NCBI GenBank assembly: GCA_028277905.1
Contig: JANQFI010000495.1
Location: 1-41,054, forward strand
DNA length: 41,054 nt
Direction: 5' to 3'
Source: Chromatiaceae bacterium
GTDB lineage: Bacteria; Pseudomonadota; Gammaproteobacteria; Chromatiales; Chromatiaceae
In this document: piece by piece, positions 37,606-41,054 of the stretch
How positions within the stretch are numbered: the first letter of the stretch is position 1
Layout: each line of letters begins with the position of its first letter
Notes under the pieces: model-generated
Told to the model about the DNA's origin: nothing
The model's database searches: none
What the model saw: the letters and a program-made list of their open reading frames with translations, nothing else
Position numbers and translations under genes: made by a program

Positions 37606-38424
37606 ATGGCCTTTCCCTCAGGGGAATTCGCGGGGTCGGACTATGCCCTGGTGGGGCCTGCCGACAACCGGGTGCACGAGATCGCCACCAAGAGATTTCC
37701 CTACAACACCGTCTGTCACCTGGGCCGCGGATTCGGCGACGGGCGTCTGCGGGGCTGCACCGGCTGCCTGATCGATCCCACGAGGCTGGTGACCGCCGCC
37801 CACTGTCTCTACAGCGTCAGGCTCGGCCGGGCCCCGCTGCGCATCCGTGTCGCACCAGGTCGAGCGGACCGGGACCGGTTGCCCTTCGGCAGCATCGACG
37901 CGGCGGAGGCCTATGTCCCAAGGCGCTTCATCAAGCCCCGGGGTCCACGCGACCGGCGCGATTACGACTATGGCCTCCTCGTCCTGGCGCATCCCTTCCG
38001 CTCCCTGCGCAGGTTCCTGCCGCTGCGTGCCCTGTCGGACCAGGGCTGGAAGCGGCTGGGGCCGCGGGTGCGCGTGACCATCGCGGGCTACCCTGGCGAC
38101 CGGCCGCTGGGCACCCTATGGCGCCACAGCGAGTCGCTCGAGGGCCTGGATCCCCGGCGGCTCTATTACTCGGTGGATACCTGTCCGGGGCACAGCGGCA
38201 GTCCGGTCTGGGCCAACCTCCCCGAGGGGCCTGGCCTGGTGGGCATCCACACGACGGGGATACTCGACGAGCGGGGCCGCTCCCACGGCTGCGCCCCGGG
38301 CACCACCCTGGCTGCGCCCGGGATGGTGAACAGCGGCGTGCGGATCACCCCGGCGGTGCTGGCCAACCTGCGCGATCCCACAAGGGCGGTGGCGGGGCGA
38401 CCTCCCATGGTCCGGGTGCTGTGA
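37606..38424 (+). CDS. Trypsin-like serine protease, V8/glutamyl endopeptidase type
   Basis: A 272-residue S1-fold protease. The triad is visible: H66 in LVTAAHC, D121 in DYDYGLLVL and S197 in CPGHSGSPVW. The start of the mature-like domain (DNRVHEIATKRFPYNTVCHL) resembles V8-type enzymes. There is no signal peptide and only about 20 residues before the domain, unlike secreted V8 proteases, so it either acts in the cytosol or leaves by another route. As a member of an operon with two HExxH proteins and a charge-partitioned substrate-like protein, it is a strong candidate processing enzyme. A rightward frame shift of this region has no support. Confidence 0.85.
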   Translation: MAFPSGEFAGSDYALVGPADNRVHEIATKRFPYNTVCHLGRGFGDGRLRGCTGCLIDPTRLVTAAHCLYSVRLGRAPLRIRVAPGRADRDRLPFGSIDAAEAYVPRRFIKPRGPRDRRDYDYGLLVLAHPFRSLRRFLPLRALSDQGWKRLGPRVRVTIAGYPGDRPLGTLWRHSESLEGLDPRRLYYSVDTCPGHSGSPVWANLPEGPGLVGIHTTGILDERGRSHGCAPGTTLAAPGMVNSGVRITPAVLANLRDPTRAVAGRPPMVRVL

Positions 38425-38436
38425 GCAGCGCACGTC

Positions 38437-39198
38437 ATGGTCTCCGAACGCAGGGCCGCCGGGGTCGCGGCGCCGTACAGCCGTTTCGCCGAGGTCTACG
38501 ATCGGCTGGTCGGGGATATGATGTTTCCGGCGATTGCGGCGTCCTTCGAGCAAGACCTTGCAGGCCAAGGGGTGAGCTTCCGATCGGTAGCCGACCTCGG
38601 CTGCGGCACCGGGACCTTCCTCGAGTATCTGCTGCGGTTCCGCGTGCCCCTCTGGGGGGTGGACGCGTCCCGCGCCATGCTGAAGGAGGCTGCCCGCAGG
38701 CTGCCACCCGGGCGCGTGCGGCTCCTGCACCAGGATATGCGCCGGCTGCGCCTGCCGCAGCCGGTGGACCTGATCACATGCAACGGGGACACCCTGAACT
38801 ATTTGCTCGACGCCGCGGCGCTCGGCCGCGCCCTGTGTCGCTGCGCTCGCGCCTTGAACCCTGGCGGCCACCTGTCGGCGGATCTGCTGGTGGGCAGGCC
38901 CCGGGGCGCCGGGCTGGATCGACGCAGATCCATCGAAACGCACCTGGGTCCCACGCTCTGGCGGGCTCGTGCATCCCCCGAGCGCCGCCTGACCCGGGTC
39001 GACATCCTCTGGCCGCGCCGGAGCCCGGCCGGGTGGCGCTGGACCCGGGAGACCCACCACCAGCGCTGGCACCGAGCCACCGATCTCATCCGGGGCCTAC
39101 GGATGGCGGGGCTGACGCCGGTTTCACTACGCCGGGTGCAGCCGGAATTCGATGCCGGTTCGGGTGCCTGGATCAAGCTACTGGCATGCAGACACTGA
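38437..39198 (+). CDS. Class I SAM-dependent methyltransferase
   Basis: A 253-residue Rossmann-fold methyltransferase. Motif I is VADLGCGTGTF (51-61), the acidic residue after strand 2 is D77 in GVDASRAML, and the next blocks are HQDMRRLRLP and DLITCNGDTLNYLLD. It begins AAPYSRFAEVYDRLVGDMMF, a common start of small-molecule or protein methyltransferases of the UbiE/COQ5-like class. The substrate is unknown. It is the last gene of the operon, 12 bp after the protease gene, with no strong ribosome binding site. Confidence 0.85.
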   Translation: MVSERRAAGVAAPYSRFAEVYDRLVGDMMFPAIAASFEQDLAGQGVSFRSVADLGCGTGTFLEYLLRFRVPLWGVDASRAMLKEAARRLPPGRVRLLHQDMRRLRLPQPVDLITCNGDTLNYLLDAAALGRALCRCARALNPGGHLSADLLVGRPRGAGLDRRRSIETHLGPTLWRARASPERRLTRVDILWPRRSPAGWRWTRETHHQRWHRATDLIRGLRMAGLTPVSLRRVQPEFDAGSGAWIKLLACRH

Positions 39199-39229
39199 GA
39201 GCTTGTGAAAGGACCCGCCGACCTACTGC

Positions 39230-39250
39230 GGACGCCCCCGGGGCGCGTCC
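39230..39250 (+). terminator. GC-rich hairpin at the end of the operon
   Basis: GGACGCCCCC and GGGGCGCGTCC form a nearly perfect inverted repeat 32 bp after the methyltransferase stop. There is no T-run. It is a weak terminator candidate. Confidence 0.25.
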
Positions 39251-39849
39251 AGCTGCGTTGCAGCAAGCCGAGCATCGGGCCACCTGGGTCAACTAGGCTT
39301 CCCGATTCTCGGCGTCCTGCGCCTTGCTGGCCGCGCCCAGGGGCGCCCTCGCCAGGGCCTGCGGGTTCTTCATAACCCCTGGGCCGTCTCGCCCTGGTCT
39401 CGGGCATGCGGCGTCACGGCGGCTGGTCGAGCCTGGCCGCGGTGCACCCACAGGGGCTGAGCATCGATTGGCGTCTGATCGTGGCAAGTTGCCCTGCAAC
39501 AACCTAGGATGGTACTGAGAAATTCAGTGTTAAGAGCATGGAAGCCAGGGTGCAAGATTCCCATAGCCTGCGCGCACGCCAAGGTCTACACCTTAGGGAC
39601 GTTAGGGACGCGCACAGGTAGCGGCCGGGATTGCAGCTCGCGGACCATCCCCTGGGGCGTCTCGGCCGCCCGAGGCACCCTGGACGCGTTGGCGATGCAC
39701 CGGCGCACCCCAGTCGATCAATGGGCGCGATTAATGGGCGTGATCAATTGATCGGACCCGAATCCAGCGGCTCGCATCTTCCCGTTGCCGGGGACGAGGG
39801 TGCGGGCATGCGCCATTACCTTGGCCGCGACAATCCAAGGAGCCAATGG
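39251..39849. other. Intergenic region before the LuxR-type regulator
   Basis: About 600 bp without a convincing gene. It includes a short direct repeat TTAGGGACG (about 39594-39611) and, near 39500-39540, a less GC-rich stretch that could hold the promoter of the regulator. Confidence 0.35.
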
Positions 39850-40233
39850 ATGGAAACCGTGATCGAGTTCGAGCTTGACGGCAGCCGATGCCGAGTGATC
39901 CCCGAGGACATTACCCCGGGCCTCGACGGCAATGGGAAGCTACCCGTCGTCGGACACTGCAAGCTCGCCGGCAAGGCTTACCTGATCGTTTGCACGAGCC
40001 TCGCCCCCGACTGCCAGCCAGGTTCCGGGCGCAAGGTCGCGGACCTGCTGACGCGCCGGGAGCTCCAGGTGGCGCTGATGGTGAGCCAGGGTCTGGTCAA
40101 CAAGCAGATCGCCGATCGTCTGCGCTTGAGCCCCTGGACTGTGAGCTCCTACCTGCGGCGCTGCTTCAACAAGCTGGGGGTGCGCAGCCGGGCGGCGATG
40201 GTGGCGAGGATCCTGGGGGATATGCGCGGTTGA
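39850..40233 (+). CDS. Short LuxR/NarL-type HTH regulator
   Basis: DNA-binding regulator, 127 residues. AAGGAG at 39837-39842 stands 7 bp before the ATG at 39850, which decides the start; longer in-frame starts lack such a signal. Residues 1-60 are a small beta-rich domain with three Cys (14, 37, 48) plus C55, not a receiver domain. Residues 66-122 form the LuxR-type helix-turn-helix: LTRRELQVALMVSQGLVNKQ, IADRLRLSPWTVSSYLRRCF, NKLGVRSRAAMVARIL. Without a receiver it may sense a ligand or redox state through the N-terminal domain. It lies downstream of the unknown operon on the same strand and could regulate it; no binding site is identified. Confidence 0.85.
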   Translation: METVIEFELDGSRCRVIPEDITPGLDGNGKLPVVGHCKLAGKAYLIVCTSLAPDCQPGSGRKVADLLTRRELQVALMVSQGLVNKQIADRLRLSPWTVSSYLRRCFNKLGVRSRAAMVARILGDMRG

Positions 40234-40464
40234 GCGAGCTCGATTTCGATCCAGATGACCACTTTGGTCGCATGTCGATGCAGCCCTATTTGGGATGGGC
40301 ACGGCGACATCGGCCAGCCCCAAGCAGGCGATGGCAAATCCCGATGTTTCGGCGTGCTGGCGCTCGGTCAAATCGATTGCCCAGGGGCAGGCGCAGGAGC
40401 CTCCAGGGCACGTACCCCCAGGTCATCCCTTTGCCGGGGCAGGCCCTTGGCAGTCTTCTGGGAG

Positions 40465-40926
40465 CTAGCCCTGTAGCTTGGCCAGCACGGTCAACATGGA
40501 CAAGGTTCCCAGCAGGCGACCAGATCCAGCATCCACGACCGGCATACGGACCAGGCCTCCGCGCAGCAGCATCAAGGCCGAGGCGATCGGCAGATCAGGT
40601 CGCACCACCGGCACTTCGTGGTCCACATAATTCTTGACTTTGCGGTCGAGGAAGGGCTCCAACCGTCTCTGGGCGTCTGCCAATGACTCGGCGACACTTT
40701 CATCGTGGCTGATCGTGCTCTCGATCTCGTACTGACTACCAACAGTCACCGGCACCAGCACCTTGGCGAATTGCAGCGCGCGGATCTCGCCGACAAAGCG
40801 ATAGTCCCCATCGACCACCCATAAATCAGCTTGATGTTTGCCGACCATCTGTTCGACTGCGGTCGATAGGTTGTCGTCCACGCTGACAGTGAAGGGGTCC
40901 TCGTGCATATAATCTCTCGCGTACAT
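40465..40926 (-). CDS. Two-CBS-domain protein
   Basis: 153 residues made almost wholly of a CBS pair (Bateman module): DYMHEDPFTVSVDDNLSTAV and DLWVVDGDYRFVGEI in the first domain, VDHEVPVVRPDLPIASALML and RMPVVDAGSGRLLGTLSMLT in the second. Such modules bind adenine nucleotides and regulate partner proteins. It is monocistronic in this window and converges with the LuxR-type gene. The partner is unknown. The remaining sequence to the right edge (40927-41054) should contain its promoter; no element was identified. Confidence 0.9.
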   Translation of the reverse strand: MYARDYMHEDPFTVSVDDNLSTAVEQMVGKHQADLWVVDGDYRFVGEIRALQFAKVLVPVTVGSQYEIESTISHDESVAESLADAQRRLEPFLDRKVKNYVDHEVPVVRPDLPIASALMLLRGGLVRMPVVDAGSGRLLGTLSMLTVLAKLQG

Positions 40927-41054
40927 TGTCGTGTATTCTCCGACGGCTAACGGCTACGGTTAGGTAATCCAAGCGTCCCTGCACGTCCAAGGCTGCCCGA
41001 GCTGGGAGCCTAGCGGGGATCTGAAAGATCGGTCAAGGTCCCACGGAAGGGCCA

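Noticed and set aside
27805-39198. Phage tail or extracellular contractile injection system
   Set aside because: No sheath, tube, baseplate, spike or AAA+ remodelling ATPase was found among the eleven genes.
36222-39198. Restriction-modification or anti-phage defence locus
   Set aside because: The methyltransferase lacks DNA-methylase motifs such as DPPY or PCQ, and there is no helicase, cyclase or specificity subunit. The GIY-YIG-like protein alone does not justify the call.
39293-39582. Short leftward frames in the gap after the methyltransferase
   Set aside because: Overlapping frames with no start signal or motif; likely chance.

Overview
The window is high-GC throughout and reads as the chromosome of an anaerobic gammaproteobacterium, most likely a purple sulfur bacterium (Chromatiaceae or a relative). 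That placement is an inference from the recN-nadK-hrcA-grpE-dnaK-dnaJ order, a very long NifJ-type pyruvate:ferredoxin oxidoreductase beside an Rnf complex and a ferredoxin-NADP reductase, and the GC-rich codon use. No rRNA, tRNA or CRISPR array was seen. LAYOUT. 1-585: decayed DNA, the end of an unidentified reading frame and a frameshifted remnant of a GH63-like glycoside hydrolase. 586-9150: housekeeping and heat-shock block. recN and nadK run leftward. hrcA, grpE, dnaK and dnaJ run rightward behind a sigma70-like promoter and a perfect CIRCE operator, so HrcA should repress its own operon. 9390-12620: a DMT-family transporter, a small TPR protein, an NtrC-type sigma54 response regulator without a neighbouring kinase, and, divergent from it, a 60-residue peptide gene behind an AT-rich region holding a 14-bp perfect palindrome. 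13066-26513: an electron-transfer island, rnfB - nifJ - rnfC - rnfD - rnfG - rnfE - rnfA - small Cys-rich membrane protein - ferredoxin/flavodoxin-NADP reductase. It joins pyruvate oxidation, ferredoxin, ion-pumping Rnf and NADP(H), and could supply reductant for nitrogen fixation or balance redox during dark fermentation. Three copies of a short terminal-inverted-repeat element (MITE-like) lie at its start, near its end and just after it, and four copies of a palindromic REP-like unit lie inside it. 26100-27310: a DUF4143 relic and a DUF6940-like gene. 27805-39198: eleven same-strand, closely spaced genes that I cannot match to any described system. They encode an extremely charge-partitioned acidic/basic protein with a cecropin-like segment, two proteins with HExxH motifs, a V8/trypsin-like serine protease, a GIY-YIG-like protein, a DUF4438 protein, a class I methyltransferase and four proteins of unknown family. 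None has an obvious Sec signal peptide. This is the best candidate here for an undescribed system. My working hypothesis is a proteolytically processed cationic effector held inactive by its acidic half. The operon is followed by a short LuxR-type HTH regulator and, on the other strand, a two-CBS-domain protein.
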